64,000 bases of DNA from Malachius bipustulatus (lineage: Eukaryota; Arthropoda; Insecta; Coleoptera; Melyridae), in the NCBI GenBank assembly GCA_910589415.1, contig OU342634.1:40912723-40976722 (forward strand). Reading direction: 5' to 3'. The stretch's first letter is position 1, and each line of letters starts with the position of its first letter. The position numbers were made by a program, and so were the translations under genes. Of the stretch, positions 33,621-46,000 are shown piece after piece. The notes beneath the pieces were generated by a model, which saw nothing but the letters and a program-made list of their open reading frames with translations, was not told where the DNA came from and ran no database searches.

Positions 33621-33755
33621 TATAGTTGGACCAGAGATATAACGAAACGACTTCTGTCATTTTATCAATTTTTGGATTATTGAAATATTGTTGAAGTCAT
33701 AAAATATGACAGTTTAACAATTAGATCATTTCGTTATATCTCTTGGTCGACTATA
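33621..33755. mobile_element. Small MITE-like inverted repeat
   Basis: A 135-bp element starts TATAGTTGGACCAGAGATAT and ends with the diverged complement ATATCTCTTGGTCGACTATA, with further pairing inside (TGTCATTTTATCA / TAAAATATGACA). Noncoding. Confidence 0.65.
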
Positions 33756-34290
33756 CCATACCTACCTTACTGACTGCAGTCTTTAAACGATCACAAATTA
33801 ATAATTATAATTTGGTGATAACCAGTTAGGTACTTATGTACCTATATTTTCATTGATCGTGATTTTAAAACTTATAATATTGTAGTTAGGTACTAACTGT
33901 GATTTATAAGTTTGGTGGGTGGGTAGGTGAATATAAAAAAAACCTATGAAACTTTCAAAATTTTTAAAAATACATGATAAAATTCTATAATATTATGCAC
34001 AAACCCTTTCTAAACTATTTATGTACCTATTGTTTTTATAAGTTACTTTTCTAAGCGCGCTGTAAACCTAGACGAACAAATTTAGCTCCAAAATGAAATT
34101 AGATTTTTTTGGTCTGATATTTCAAATAATTTATACTTTTGATTACATACTCGTATTAAGTATTATTACTTCTGATTACAGATATTCATTGATTTTAATT
34201 GATTTTAGATGAAGAAAAAACATTTGTAAAAAATTTTATAAACTTTTCTTTTATAAGAAAATGTATAAATGATTTAATGATGGCATTTCA

Positions 34291-34640
34291 ATAGCACTAA
34301 ATAATAATCGTGCTACTGTTAATTTCGAAGATATTCCTTGCCCTGAAAGTGAAGAAAAAAATAGCAATGCGACCGTAGTGCCACAGATGCCTTAGTTAGT
34401 GACCTTAATATTATTAAGGTCACTAACTAAGGCATCTGTGGCACTACGGTCGCATTGCTATTTTTTTCTTCACTTTCAGGGCAATTTGCAACAGTTATTG
34501 CAATCTAATATTATTAGATTGCAATAACTGTTTTTAGCTTCTTACCCACCCAGCACCCCTATTTCGCTCCTTGATCCTTGATCTTCCAGAAAAAATTGAT
34601 GGAACTTAGGATACGTGGATGTAAATATTTACAAAAGTTT
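34291..34640. repeat. Repeat copy rearranged into two adjacent perfect palindromes
   Basis: This is an inverted relative of 36675-36880. It contains a perfect 141-bp palindrome (34341-34410 against 34412-34481, centre T at 34411), and immediately after it a perfect 43-bp palindrome (34490-34532). Both centres read TAATATTATTA. The counterpart at 36770-36860 carries the same segments once, unpaired, so the palindromes are secondary. Such DNA can extrude cruciforms. Confidence 0.85.
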
Positions 34641-34689
34641 TTTTTCGAAAAAAGAATATAATTAAAAATAATAATAATTATTAATATAA

Positions 34690-35060
34690 AAATTTTTTTG
34701 AATGTTATTCATTTTTGTTTCATTGATTTTTATCTTATACCGAACGACATGAAAAAATCAATATGGCGGCCATAAGAAAAACAAAAGTAGGCTATGAAAA
34801 CTCTGGAATTTAGACGGCTTTGAAAATTTTTATAATGTGAAAGGGATAGCTTTTGACGACTAATGTAAGTCTACAAAAAATAATTAATTAATTTCCAATA
34901 ATAAAAAAGATATGGCTAAAAAAATAAATTTTGATTGTTCAGGTTTTTCAGGATATTTCAGCAACGACTGGAAATATTCAAAGAAAAAATTCAAATTAAA
35001 AAAAAAATTAAGCATTAAATTGTGCAGCTTTTCTCTAATTTAACCGAGTCTGTATCTCTT
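34690..35060. repeat. Half-element of the GGCGGCCATAAGAAAAAC repeat family
   Basis: A single, unpaired copy of the arm found in E15 (37300-37800) and at 40180-40460: ATATGGCGGCCATAAGAAAA, then AAAAGATATGGC and TTTTTCAGGATATTTCAG. Noncoding. Confidence 0.6.
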
Positions 35061-35623
35061 GCCGTTTCCAAGATCCCCATGTAGTACTGCCACTTACAAC
35101 TGGACACATTATTGTATAGGTTTAGGTAGGTCCTATAATAGGTAACATGCTAACAACAATGATCAAAATATAGGTAAATACTTTTAATGGCTTGAATTTT
35201 ATCTTGATCAGAGCATAATAACGTACGTTGATTGTTTAAATTTTTTGTTTTTACAATAATTTCATAACACGGAATAAGTACCTACCGCGGGCTGCTTGCT
35301 ATATTGACATTTTTTGCCCTCTTAGACCAGCATGCCAGCTGGTTAGTTCTCCAGCAGACCAACAGTTTTGTGATACTAGTAAAAGAATACACATACTTTA
35401 CCTACCACCTAGAAATTGAAGAGTGAACTGGAAGACTGGAACTGACTGATTCTTTTGTTTGCTACTTACTCGTTTGTTCCTAAATTATGATTTCTGAACA
35501 TAAATCCCTATCTGGTCGGCAGTAAAATAAACGCAAGTAAAAGCGTTGCTGAATAAAATCTTATGTCTTCACACCCGTCTCATTTTATGGTACTTAACCA
35601 CTGAATCATCTTGTTTTATAATA

Positions 35624-36501
35624 CAGGGTGTCCCAGCTCATTCGAAGCGGTCTCTGTAGGCCAAACGATGGACTTTTTAAAAAAACTTTTTGAAAATTCA
35701 AGTACAGGATCACAATGGCCATAATTTAAAATTATTTTGGATTATACAGAGTGTCCCATATGAGAGTGACATATCAAAGTTATGTTTTTTTAAATGGAAT
35801 GCTCCTATGTTATTGCATTTTTAGATTGTCTGAAAAGAGAAAATAAGATTGGCTTTTACAGTTGGTGTTTAAATTCAGAAGTTTTTGAGTTATAATCAAG
35901 TGAAAATCGTAATTTTTCAAGTTCAAGGCCCTGTACAACGAAATCTGTTCAAGATAGAGAAAAACGGCTTACATGTCCCTATTTTAACTTTTTATGTACT
36001 ATCCTATGGTGTAGATAAAATGTTTATACAGGGTTATAAAAAATTTGAAAAATTCTGAGATTTCTCCACGCGTCACCAAATAAAAAAATCAAAGAAAGTA
36101 CAAATCTTTCTATACCATAGGATAGTACCTAAAAAGTTAAAATAGGGACATGTAAGCCGTTTTTCTCTATCTTCAGCCGTTTTCGTTGTACAGGGCCTTG
36201 AACTTGAAAAATGACGATTTTCACTTGTTTATAACTAAAAAACTTCTGAATTTAAACACCAACTGTAAAAGCCAATCTTATTTCCTCTTCTCAGACAATC
36301 TAAAAATGCAATAACATAGGAGCATTCCATTTAAAAAAACATAACTTTGATATGCCACTCTCATATGGGACACTCTGTATACTCCAAAATATTTTTAAAT
36401 TATGGCCATTGTGATCCTCTACTTGAAATTACAAATTTTTTTTTTGAAAAAATCCATCGTTTGGCCTACAGAGACCGCTTCGAATAAGCTGGGACACCCT
36501 G
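35624..36501. mobile_element. E13: TA-flanked palindromic mariner-like element
   Basis: The ends are TA|CAGGGTGTCCCAGCT and AGCTGGGACACCCTG|TA; arms continue through GGTCTCTGTAGGCCAAACGA on both sides. Its interior is occupied by nested E14. 878 bp; no transposase frame. Confidence 0.8.
35747..36377. mobile_element. E14: TA-flanked palindromic element nested in E13
   Basis: Begins TA|CAGAGTGTCCCATATGAGAG and ends with its complement plus TA. Arms of about 260 nt (35747-36010 and 36115-36377) are highly similar and include CAAGGCCCTGTACAACGAAA. The ~100-bp centre has no coding signal. Confidence 0.8.
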
Positions 36502-36674
36502 TATATTAAAATCTTTTTGTGAAATACACAATATGTAGTCCAGTCAGTAAAGTAAAAAATGTACCATCATAAAAAATTAAAAAATCTTATTATATGAGAT
36601 TTTTCTCCAATAAAATAAATAAATATCGTATGGCTGTGGTAAAGCCCAAGTGTTGTTAGTGAATTAAATTGGGT

Positions 36675-36880
36675 AAATATTTACATCTACGTATCCTAAG
36701 TTCCATCAATTTTTTCGGGACCGAGGAGCGAAATAGGGGTGCTGGGTGGGTAAGAGCTAAAAACAGCCATTGCAAACTAATATTAAGGTCACAACTATGG
36801 CCTCTTTGACACTACGGTCGCATTGCTATTTTTTTCTTCATTTCATTTTTCTTCAATAGCAGCACGATTATTATTTTGAA
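36675..36880. repeat. Undisrupted inverted partner of the 34.3-kb palindrome repeat
   Basis: Carries, in reverse orientation and once each, the segments of 34291-34640: GTGCTGGGTGGGTAAGA, GCTAAAAACAGCCATTGCAA, ACTACGGTCGCATTGCTA and AGCAGCACGATTATTATT. It gives the ancestral order for interpreting the palindromes. Confidence 0.75.
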
Positions 36881-37171
36881 TTTAATTTATTTTGCATTTT
36901 CATTCCAAAAAGCGTAACATCAGTCCCTATAATCTGGATACGATATGAGAAAGCTTATATCCGGCTTGACGTATTCATCACCTCTTTGGTCTGGTGCATG
37001 TTTATATGTGTTTATACGCCGGCTAACCAGGACCGGACCCCTACTGCGATTTTTAGTGCCATTTTTTTGCTAATCATGAATCTGCAAAGCAAATGAATAC
37101 CTTCCTAGTGTTACTATAGGTATAGATACGTCCTCTACCCCTATATAGGGTGCACCATAAATCCTTCTCTA

Positions 37172-37864
37172 CAGGGTGCACCATGTATCCTTCTCTATAT
37201 TGCTATCTCCTAACGCTAACAGATACAGGGTCATACATCTGTGACCGTTCCTGAAATATCCTGAAAAAACTGAAAAATCGAGGTTTCTTATTTTTTCCAT
37301 ATCTTTTTTATTATTGGAGATTAATGAATAATTTTTTGTGGGCTTACATAAGTCGGCAAGAGCTACCCATCTGACATTTAAAAAATTTTCAAAGTCGACT
37401 AGATCTCAGAATTTTCATAGTCTTCATAGAATTTTTTTTTTTTATGTTTATTAATTTGTTGTTTCCATTATCTTTTTTATATCGAATGACATAAAAAAAT
37501 AATATGGCGACCATAAGAAAAACGAAAGTTGACTGTGAAAACTCTTGGATCTAGTCGGCCTTGAACATTTTTATACTGACAGATGGGTATTATAGCTCTT
37601 GACGACTTCTGTAAGCCTACAAAAAATTATTTAGTAATTTCCAATTATCAGAAAGATATGGCAAATAATATAAGAAATCTCGATTTTTCAGTTTTTTTCA
37701 GGATATTTCAGGAGCAGTCGCAGATATTTTGTATGTCTTGACGGATTCGAGATGGCCACAAAATTGCGCATCTTTTCTCTAATTTAACCGACGCTATATG
37801 CTATATCTCTTAGCGTTCAGGAGATAGCAATAGGTATAGAGAATAGGATATATGGTGCACCCTG
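37172..37864. mobile_element. E15: TA-flanked inverted-repeat element with GGCGACCATAAGAAAAAC core
   Basis: Left end TA|CAGGGTGCACCATGTATCC, right end GGATATATGGTGCACCCTG|TA. Arms continue with GCTATCTCCTAACGCTAA and CTGAAATATCCTGAAAAAAC and their complements. A partial extra copy of the tip (TAGGGTGCACCATAAATCC) lies just left, at 37146. Noncoding. Relatives at 21637-22956, 34690-35060 and 40180-40460. Confidence 0.75.
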
Positions 37865-37866
37865 TA

Positions 37867-39761
37867 TTATAGGTGCCATAGTGAAACTGTAAGATACCCA
37901 GATGTAAATATTGACCGATTTTTTCATAATTAATTTATTAAAGGTCATTATTTATTTACCTTTTATTTATTAGTATTTTTGTTATTTTTTTTAATATTAT
38001 GTATTTATAAAATGATAAATGATATAGGTAGGTACTTAGGTACGCGGTGTCTCTAGGCAAGTGCCAATCAGTTGTTATTTTTTTTTAATAATAAAAAAAA
38101 TCATTAATTTAAGTAATTTTAAAATGAGGGATGACTTCACTTTAGTAATTAGCACATTATTTGTGTCTTACATTTATACACAAATTGTAGATTTTCATTA
38201 TCAAAATATGTATAAAATATCCACTGTTAATGTCGCCATTCTGTAGAAATTCTCGATTAAGCAGTAAGTAGCTGGTAGTCTATTTTTGCCGTACACCGAA
38301 GCGACATAATATTTGCTGTTTAAAGTTCCGATGATGGTATTAGCAATGCTTTTCGGAAACAGTTTTGATGTTTTTCTAACTTAACTATCACAGATACCAT
38401 TTTGAAAAATTGGAACAACAAAGTTTCATTTATAAACTACCACATTTTGCAAAAAAAATTGACAATTTTGAATAGTGCCTTTTTGCACAGCACGATTTTT
38501 TGACGAGAATTAGGTATTTAGCCCATTCCTGAAAATTTCAGCCATGTACCTACTCTAAAGGCCCACAGGGCGACAACTTATTGCTAGATTGGCACTCAAA
38601 CTATAGAATACCCTGTAGGTATATGTAATTAATATAGAATGGATCTCTTACTACCGGTTAACCGTTTTAGGTATAGTCCTCTCCTCTATCTATTTTCTAA
38701 CTTAAAAAAAAAATCGGCAGACTGCTAGACTGCTGGTATAATAATCTTAAACGCGTATAAAATCCAATGAAAGGTTCCCGCAGTCGGATAGTCTGTAACA
38801 CTGGATGCAATCTTTAGACCCCTGAACTGAAATTTTGAGAAGTGGAAGTAGAAAAGGGTAGAAGATGGATGATTCTACTTTCAGAAAAAGAGGAAAAAAG
38901 AGAGAAATACAAGAGACACTAATCGCTGGCCCGGGATGTTGTGAGGAACCTTCACAGAGTAATGGATCATAAATCAGATAATGCAGCTTTTTATTGACTG
39001 CAAAAAATAATAATTGGGATTGTAAGGGATAATAAGGGATTGCTTAAAATTCAAATATGTGTACAGTATATACCTAAGTAGGTATCTTAATATTACAAGA
39101 CTCACTGTCTGGTATATTTATTTACACTTCAGAGAGGAATTTGAAACATTTTCTCAATAATTTCTTCACTTTCCGACGGTGGCCATCAGATGCGGTCGTC
39201 GGATTATTTTTTCCGGTTTGTTTGAGTTTGAATGAAGTACCTACTTCCTTAGTTTTTGTTTTTATTATTTAGAAAACAGGTTTCTGGAAGCTGTTTATGA
39301 CTTTTTGTAGCGTAATGTGAGTAATGTGACATCATCCTGCTCCTGCAATCCTGCATGTTGCATATCAATAAATCTTGATTTATAAGGCAGATTATGATAG
39401 GGCACTTTTTCTGGTTCCTTTCATTTTAATGAATTGCTTTTGTTTTATTTTTATAATACAAAGTATTTGTTATTTAGTTAAAATTAGCAAACAGTTCAAC
39501 TTGAACATAATTACTTCAAATATGTTTGTTAATTTGGCATTAGAAGTAGGTACATAATTTTGTGCTAATATTAAGTGAATAAAATAATTTTATCTATTAA
39601 ATTTTTATTACCGATAGCTTTTTATTTTTTACTGATGAAGGGGATAACCAGTTAATCGTCGGTTAACCGGTTAGTAATATGTATTTCATAAAACTAAAAC
39701 ACACATGCAGCCCGAAAATAAGTATCGAGAAATAAAAAATCTTTATCTTTATATAGTTTAA
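37867..39761. other. AT-rich stretch without recognised features
   Basis: No gene, RNA gene or clear repeat is supportable. The frame 38061-38246 has no motif. Confidence 0.4.
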
Positions 39762-39997
39762 GGGCTAGTTGCACAAAAGTTAATTAAAGATTTGTCAGAT
39801 AATTACTGATTTTAAATTGCCAATTTTGAAAGTATGGGTGAATATTTTGAATGATCTTTTATTGTTATTTACCCGTGATTTAACTCTTCTAAAGGGGAGT
39901 AGAATTTATTTCCTGACCTGACCAACATTTTGATAATACAGGGCATTTTAAAATCAGTAATTATCTGGCAGATCTTTAACGTTTGTGCAACCGGACC
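39762..39997. mobile_element. MITE with GTTGCACAAA inverted ends
   Basis: Begins AGGGCTAGTTGCACAAA and ends TTTGTGCAACCGGACCT. Inner pairing is long: TTGTCAGATAATTACTGATT against AATCAGTAATTATCTGGCAG. The 236-bp length and end sequence fit a MITE group widespread in arthropods; flanks TTA/TAA suggest a TTA-type target but this is uncertain. Confidence 0.7.
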
Positions 39998-40179
39998 TAA
40001 GATTATTAGACTTATGAAAGTAAATAGAACTTACACTTACGTTTATCAATTATCAGTAGTAATAACCCAAGGACATTGATAATTTAGGCGTCGGTCTGTT
40101 GCCAAGCAACAAGCTTGAGAAAGTTGTTATAAAATTTTTGAGCATTTATCGAAGTTCGAGGGTTATCGGATACAAATTT

Positions 40180-40460
40180 TTTTGCTAATTATAATATGAA
40201 AAAATCAGAGCAAAAACAATTATTTATTTAAAGGTGCAATTAACTTTTGTGGCCATAAGACAAACAAAAGTTGACTTCGAAAATCCCAAGATCTAGTCGG
40301 CTTTGGAAATTTTTGAAACGTCAAATGAGTAGCTCATTATTTGAGTAGCTCATCATACAAAAAATAATAAATCTTTTTTCAATAATAAAGAAGATATGGC
40401 TAAAATAATAAATCTGCATGCTTCAAGTTTGATCAGGATATTTCAGGAAATTCTGGAATT
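40180..40460. repeat. Half-copy of the E15 repeat family
   Basis: Contains GGCCATAAGACAAACAAAAG, GATCTAGTCGGC, AAGAAGATATGGC and CAGGATATTTCAGG in the order seen in E15. Unpaired and diverged. The following frame 40476-40718 has no recognised domain. Confidence 0.55.
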
Positions 40461-41501
40461 ATTGAAAAAAAAAAATTGCCAAATACTCGTCTCAAAACAG
40501 CGCAACTTTTTTATAATTATTTAACCGACTGCATGAAAAAAACTGAAAAAACCGAAAAAAAACTGCATGAAACGGTAAGAGATATGACTCTTACAGTTTC
40601 ATTCAGTTTTTTTTACCTCAGCCTGTATCATAAAATTAAACAACGACCGACTTTTCTGAAAGGTCGTATTGTATTTATGCTTATACAATTTATGGTAGTT
40701 ATCTTATTAGCCTATTAAATAAAAATTTAATATTTAACTATTAAAAAAGTTAAAAACGCTACATTTGAATTTTTATCGAAAAATCCTATCGAAATTGTAT
40801 AAGTAGGTACCTATATAAATATGTCTTTTTTGCAGTACAATTTACAATGGCATACCGAAAATGTAATAAAAATAGTTTACCTTTTTGTACGAGACAAAAG
40901 ATGTCACGTGACCCGGACTCTGGGTTCAACTTTTTTTAAGTAAAAGCTTAATGAACGGAAATAAAATGAAATTAATAAATGTAATATTATATTATATTAA
41001 TAGGTACCTTTAATACTATTCAAACATTAATAGTTTCTACAATGGTTTTTTTTTAGTAGTAAGTAAGTATCCATTAGCGTAAGGATGATAATAATTGCGC
41101 TAGGACGAACCAGCCTGTACAAAGAGACAATTCGTCTATCCGGATCCGGGGACACTTAGATGTTCTGTACTGTATATCCACAGAATAGACATATTCTGTG
41201 CTAATACTGCTTATCCGAGGCCCTGAGAAGTGGCAACAAAGCAGGGTTTCCGGTAATCGGATGGGTATATACTTTTAGTGCAGTGGGCTATGTGTTGACA
41301 TAAGAACGTTCAGGGATTCTAAAATTCTTAAGGATATAACCAGATTTGTATGTTGTGAAATGTTTACCCCTCGCAGGTTGCTTCGATTAATATGATGTTT
41401 CTCTTCACTTTCAGTTATAATACACACCATCAAGTCTATTATTAAGGGCGGGACTCCGGTTACCTGTGCAACGTACCGGGCTTCGTGAAATAAGCTTAAT
41501 G

Positions 41502-41565
41502 TGTATATATATATATTTATATATATATTTATATATTTATATATATATTTATATATATATATATT
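41502..41565. repeat. AT-only microsatellite
   Basis: A 64-bp run of TATATATATATTT units. It precedes the ~650-bp tandem repeat. Confidence 0.85.
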
Positions 41566-41574
41566 TCTCCAAAA

Positions 41575-42482
41575 TCGCGAAATTTCGATTTTAAAAACGC
41601 TCCTGTGGCTTTATCTTTTAAGATTAGTGAACGAAATTTTGGGTCCTTGTAAAATTTGGGAATGACGTTGGATTTTCGTTGAAAAACTTTCCAAAAGTCC
41701 CATCACTTCTACAGGGTGTCCCTTCAAAATTCCAGGTATCCGGTTTTTGTCATCTCATTTCAGGTCGCAGTTTTGAATCTAGGGGGCTGAAATTTTTGTG
41801 GGAGTAAGATATCCACAAGGAGTGGTCTGGTATTGCACTTGAGCAAAATCGGCCGAGCCGTTTCAAAATGGCGGCCATTTTAATTTTTGGAAAAAGGACT
41901 ATTTTTTGAACCCCTGTATAAGCTAGATAGAAAAAGAGTTTTATATCAAATTCACAATATTGGAAGTAAATAACATGAAATTTAATTTCATGCAACAAAA
42001 TTTGCATTTTTCCTATTAATAAGCCAGTGGCGTGGGTAGGAAAAGGGTAAAAATGACTAAATTTCTCCAACAATTTATGAGCACATTTTTGAAGTAATTA
42101 AACTAAAATTTTTACAGTAGACAACTATACTAATAGACTTCAACCCTTGAGAATTTCAAAAAGTAAATAAGAAAAATGGCGGAGATATTCGATTTTTTTT
42201 TACATGATGTTTTTTTTAAATTAATTTCTCTAAATTTTTAAAAACGCTCCTGTAGCTTCATCTTTCAAGATTAATGAACGAAATTTTTTACTCTTATAAA
42301 CCTTAGGGCTGACGTTTGATTTTCGTAAAAAACATTTTCCTAGAGTTGTGTTACTTCTACAGGATGTCCCTCCGAATTTCAGAACAAAACCGTCCGTGAG
42401 GCACGGTTTCTGGTCGAAGTTTTCAATCTAGAGCGCTGAAATTTTTTTGGTAGTAAGATACCCTCAAGTAGTCGTCTGGTAC
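41575..42482. repeat. ~650-bp tandem repeat, units 1 and 2 (left of BEL)
   Basis: Unit 1 starts near 41575 and unit 2 near 42230. Shared strings include AAAAACGCTCCTGT(G/A)GCTT, AGATTA(G/A)TGAACGAAATTTT, ACTTCTACAGG(G/A)TGTCCCT and GCTGAAATTTTT. The units differ by many substitutions, so the array is old. Unit 2 is interrupted at 42482 by the BEL element and resumes at 49011. Each unit contains one CAGGGTGTCCC-like string, so each unit could be a decayed TIR element. Confidence 0.7.
42478..42482. other. Target-site duplication, left copy (GGTAC)
   Basis: GGTAC directly precedes the 5' LTR and is repeated at 49011-49015 directly after the 3' LTR. Five bp is in the usual range for BEL/Pao integrases. 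Confidence 0.9.
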
Positions 42483-42835
42483 TGTTAAGGCCAACCTTTA
42501 TTTAGTTTTCATAAAATCATTTATGATTATTAGAATCTAAGAATTATTCCAACAACAATTTGTTAGACGCGACAACGTCGCAACAAGTATACCTATACCA
42601 AACCTGCGTCTGTCTCCCACCTGAAGGGATGAGAAGAGGGAAAATGAAATGTAAGAGAGATTCGAGAATAAACCTTTAACCAGTAAACACGTCCTTATTA
42701 TTATTCTGTGAAAACTAAACTTAGAGTCGTGAAGTACAATTACTAACTATTTTATTGCTTTCAAAATTTAAATAAAGTAACCAGCCCAAATCAAGATTAC
42801 TAGATCATTTCATGATCATTCCACAAATCAATTCA
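42483..42835 (+). repeat. 5' LTR of the BEL/Pao element
   Basis: 353 bp, TG...CA termini, identical to 48658-49010 by direct comparison. It contains AATAAA-type signals (GAGAATAAACC and AATAAAGTAACC) and should carry promoter and polyadenylation signals. Confidence 0.95.
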
Positions 42836-42853
42836 TGGTCCTTCGAGCAGATT
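42836..42853 (+). promoter_or_regulatory. Primer-binding site of the BEL/Pao element
   Basis: TGGTCCTTCGAGCAGATT starts immediately after the LTR. TGG pairs with the CCA end of a tRNA, and the rest would pair with a tRNA 3' acceptor/T-arm. The exact tRNA was not identified. Confidence 0.75.
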
Positions 42854-43054
42854 TCGTGTCGAGAAATCAACATTAAACAAAATACCTACAAGAAAGCAAG
42901 AAAACTACGAGTTATAAAAAGTTACAATCTACAGTCTGGAGTTGAGAAAGGCTACAATCAATTAGTCTGGAGTCGAGGTACTATATTTTATTCCTTTATT
43001 ACTATTTCCATTTGCCGATTTATTCCTGTTTATTACTTTTAAATTTGTGTCAAA

Positions 43055-46000
43055 ATGAGTGAAACAGAATTAAAAACTAAAAGAAAAATCATTAAATCGC
43101 ATTTAACAAAATTTACTAACCATTTTGAAACTGTAACTAAGCAAACAGAAATTACTGAAAAAGACAAAGTACAAATAGAAATAAAATTTGAAAAGATTGT
43201 TCAGTTGTGGGATGAATTTGCAGACGTACAGTATCAGTTGGACGTTTTAGCAGAAGAAATAGATTCTAAGGAGAGAGAAACCTTTGAGAAAAATTATTAT
43301 GATATAGTTACTGACGTAAACATATTTCTTAGACCTGTTGTAGAAAACATTTCAGCCGCATCTTCTGAAGCTAGTAGTACTCGTAACTCAAATCAAGAAT
43401 TTGTTAAGCTCCCTCCAATCAAACTTGCCACCTTTGAAGGGAACTATTCTACTTGGCTAGAATTTAAAGATACCTTTTTGGCTTTGGTTGACAAAAATCA
43501 ATCATTGAATAGTATTCAAAAATTTTATTATTTAAAATCCTCTCTAGGTAACGAAGCTGCTCAATTAATCAAATCAATAGAGGTCTCAGCTAGTAATTAT
43601 GCTATTGCATGGCAAATTCTATTAGACAGATATGAAAACAAAAAGTTGATTATCCATAATCATATTCGAGCCATTTTTGAGCAACATTCAATTATTAAGG
43701 AATCTAGTATCGAGTTGAGAAATCTATATGACAACACTACAAAACATTTGAGAGTTTTGAAAAATCTGGGAGAACAAGTAGATTCGTGGGATAGGTTAAT
43801 AATTTACATTATTTGTAATAAATTTGATATGATCACAAGACGTGAGTGGGAGTCATATAAATATAAGGCAGATTTGCCAACTATGGATGATTTAAATACA
43901 TTTTTAAAATACAAGTGTGACATATTAGAAAAACTAGAATTGACAAAAACTGAAAGACAAAAATATAATTATTATGAAAACAGTTCTCAGTCGAACTTCA
44001 ATAAAGGTAAGAATTATTCATACAATAAAAAATATTCGAACAGTTTTGCAGCAACGACTAGTAATAATAATAGTGGCTATAAACATTCGAGGTGTGTATT
44101 TTGTGAAAATACTGATCATTTTATTCATCAATGTAAAGATTTTATAAACTTAAATGTAGAAGAGAGAATCATTGCAACAAAAAACAAACAATTGTGCTTT
44201 AATTGCCTTCGTGATAATCATAATTCGTGGAATTGTTTAAATAAATTTAAATGTTTAAAATGTGGTAAGAAGCATCATACTTTGTTACACATTAATATTA
44301 AGGAAGGGGAGATGTCGAGTTATAATAATTCAAGGTCGTATACTCCTGAAAATTCGCCAACAGATCGATGCGTAAAAGTAACAGCTGCAGGTGCAGGCTG
44401 CTCGTCTGACTCTAGACGAGGGGATGGGGTAGCATTAGCATCAGCATCTCGCTCGCACTCGCAATCGGTGATGCAATATCCTAAAGAAAACCAAAACCAA
44501 CGTGAAAATACTAAAACCAAAAATACTACAACTGCGACTTCAATCAACAATCATACCTTCGAGCATTGCCCTGTTGCCGGGTTGCCAAATAATAATTTAG
44601 AATCCCAAGTCTTATTATCTACAGCAGTAATAAAATTAAAGATAGGTGATAGAGAATACTTCTGTCGTGCGTTATTGGACAGTGGATCGCAAAGTCATTT
44701 TATTACTGATGAATTATGTGATAAACTACAATTAGAGCGCACCAAAATAAATCATGTTGTGAAAGGTGTAGGAAAAATCCTGACAAATATAACAAATGAA
44801 GTTAATGTAACAATTAATTCAGTATACAATGATTTTAGTATGGATCTCAAATGCTTAGTAATTCCCCAGATTACTGACAAATTACCTATTAAATCATTTA
44901 AGAGAAATATTATCTCTATTCCTGAAGAGTTCAAGTTAGCTGATCCGAGTTTCAATAGTAATGGGAATATAGATATTTTATTAGGTTCTACCGTATTTTG
45001 GTCAGTTTTATGTCGAGATCAAGTTAGTATTGGCGATCATTTACCTAAACTACAAAATACAAAATTAGGTTGGGTGATTGCAGGCAGTCTATCATTATGT
45101 ACTACGATAAAAATGGAATCTTCTTCAGTTAGTTGTTTAACTCTAAATGAAAATCTTGATGAGAAACTAACTAAATTTTGGGAACTTGAAGAAGTGAACA
45201 ATAAAATCAAATTTTTAACAGAATCGGAAAAGTATTGTGAAGAGCATTTTTTGAAAACATATAAACGAAATGAGCAAAGGAGATTTATTGTAAATATTCC
45301 ATTTAAAAACAATTTAAGTGAATTAGGAAACTCTTATGAGACGGCTCTTTATAGATTTCAATCGCTAGAGAAAAAACTAAATAAAAATTCTAATCTTAAA
45401 AGGGATTATATTAAATTTATGGATGAATACAAAAGCTTGGGTCATATGACGGAAGTTGTAAATAATGAAGAAAATAAATCGATAGGATACTACCTACCAC
45501 ATCACGCCGTCATAAAACAAGAATCATTGACAAGTAAGTGTAGAGTCGTGTTTAATGCTTCTGAAAAAACTGATACAGGCTTATCTTTAAACGATACTCA
45601 ATTTTGTGGTCCCTCATTACAACAGGACTTATTCAACATATTGTGTAGATTTCGCATGTACAATTATTGTATTTCTGCTGACATTAGCAAAATGTACAGG
45701 CAAATACTTATTGATGAAAACCAAAAACAATACCAAAAAATTTTGTGGAGACCAGATGATACTCAAACAATAAAAACATATAAATTGAATACTGTGACTT
45801 ATGGAACTGCATCGGCACCATATTTAGCCATACGATGTCTGATACAATTGAGTGAAGAAAACAAATCAAAATTTCCTGAGGCATGCAAAATAATAAACAA
45901 TTCTTTCTATGTAGACGACTTATTAATGGGTGTAAATTCTAGAGATCAGGCGGTACGACTTCAAAGAGAAGTTACAGAAATATTAGAAAGTGCAGGTTTT

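Noticed and set aside
42812..43042. 76-codon plus frame just before BEL gag-pol
   Set aside because: It starts in the LTR, spans the primer-binding site and leader, and has no gag-like motif.
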